Part shown: piece by piece, positions 63,866-64,000 of the stretch
Layout: the number at the start of each line of letters is the position of its first letter
Position numbering within the stretch: the stretch's first letter is position 1
Source: an uncultured Pelagibacteraceae bacterium
Lineage (GTDB): Bacteria; Pseudomonadota; Alphaproteobacteria; Pelagibacterales; Pelagibacteraceae
Assembly: GCA_902545635.1 (NCBI GenBank)
Contig: CACCGT010000002.1
Span: 1-64,000, forward strand
Direction of reading: 5' to 3'
Length of the DNA: 64,000 nt
Position numbers and translations under genes: made by a program
Notes under the pieces: model-generated
Told to the model about the DNA's origin: nothing
What the model saw: only the letters and a program-made list of their open reading frames with translations
Databases searched by the model: none

Positions 63866-63894
63866 TTTGTGGACGAACCCCTCTCGTCCACAAA
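63866..63894. other. Stem-loop after rubrerythrin
   Basis: An 11-bp perfect inverted repeat (TTTGTGGACGA with TCGTCCACAAA) around a seven-base loop ACCCCTC, seven bases after the rubrerythrin stop. It lacks a following T run, so it is not a canonical terminator; it may end or stabilise the rubrerythrin message or reduce read-through into the next gene. Confidence 0.65.
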
Positions 63895-63911
63895 CACTAC
63901 AATTAAATTAT

Positions 63912-64000
63912 ATGAGCAAAGAAGGTAGTACACAAGCACCTACAAGACATCCATTAAAATTTAGAGACCCAGATTTTATAAACCCTGAGAAAATTGATCA
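63912..64000 (+). CDS. Start of an unidentified gene, cut by window edge
   Basis: An open frame from ATG at 63912 to the window end (29 complete codons), beginning MSKEGSTQAPTRHPLKF and continuing with RDPDFINPEKID. It has no signal peptide in the visible part. Too little is present to name a family. It is 52 bases after rubrerythrin on the same strand and may share its transcript, separated by the stem-loop. Confidence 0.7.
   Translation, partial: MSKEGSTQAPTRHPLKFRDPDFINPEKID

Overview
The window looks like a stretch of a SAR11-type marine alphaproteobacterial (Pelagibacterales) genome. The evidence is very low GC, tiny intergenic gaps, many stop/start overlaps (ATGA, GTGA, TTGA, TAATG), and typical SAR11 content: an Amt transporter, TRAP transporters, aprMBA, Irr next to fabAB, and a Fur-family regulator. 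I see no mobile elements, CRISPR arrays, rRNA or plasmid functions. The one RNA gene is a CAT-anticodon tRNA at 27070-27146.

Layout. 1-5.4 kb: 3' end of amt, a peroxiredoxin, rhodanese, an ABA4-like membrane protein, recX, a cysQ operon flanked by two very short genes, and mnmA. 5.5-10.8 kb: metC, an MFS carrier, and a pabB-like/pabA/pabC-like set with a HIT protein. 10.9-25.0 kb: an apparent organosulfonate/sulfite island made of aprM-aprB-aprA and an unknown small gene, a TauE-type exporter, a split UxaA-type pair best read as SuyB/SuyA sulfolactate sulfo-lyase, Xsc sulfoacetaldehyde acetyltransferase, a membrane di-iron desaturase-like enzyme, two tandem exported alpha/beta hydrolases, and a TRAP transporter. 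25.1-28.1 kb: small exported proteins, GST, a glycine-zipper lipoprotein, the tRNA and apt. 28.2-32.8 kb: mtnP, a PhyH-type dioxygenase, mtnA and a sulfatase. 32.8-40.5 kb: a second TRAP transporter split around a fumarylacetoacetate-hydrolase-family gene, plus an extradiol dioxygenase, a flavin hydroxylase, a BKACE protein and a class II aldolase. This is consistent with a meta-cleavage route for an aromatic or related compound.

40.5-42.7 kb: a speD-speE fusion that loses its C-terminal end exactly where a murJ lacking its N-terminal end begins. This is either a real deletion or an assembly join, and it matters for anyone using synteny across this point. 42.7-59.7 kb is housekeeping: trpS, nfuA, a Bax-like glucosaminidase, a deacetylase overlapping a short tsaB, fur, miaB, phoH, ybeY, lnt, metK, nusA, infB, rbfA, rpsO, pnp and an ABM-fold protein. 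59.7-64 kb: fabA-fabB-fabI, a 51-residue gene and msrB on the minus strand, then irr, rubrerythrin and the start of another gene on the plus strand.

How the genes work together. The sulfonate island can be read as import (TRAP), C-S bond cleavage (SuyAB, Xsc), and disposal of the released sulfite by oxidation (AprBA/AprM) or export (TauE). Methylthioadenosine made by SpeE could be salvaged by MtnP and MtnA, and possibly by the class II aldolase beside speDE. irr and rubrerythrin share a 20-bp upstream element resembling an Irr (ICE) box. All functions are assigned by reading the translated sequences; no database search was run.
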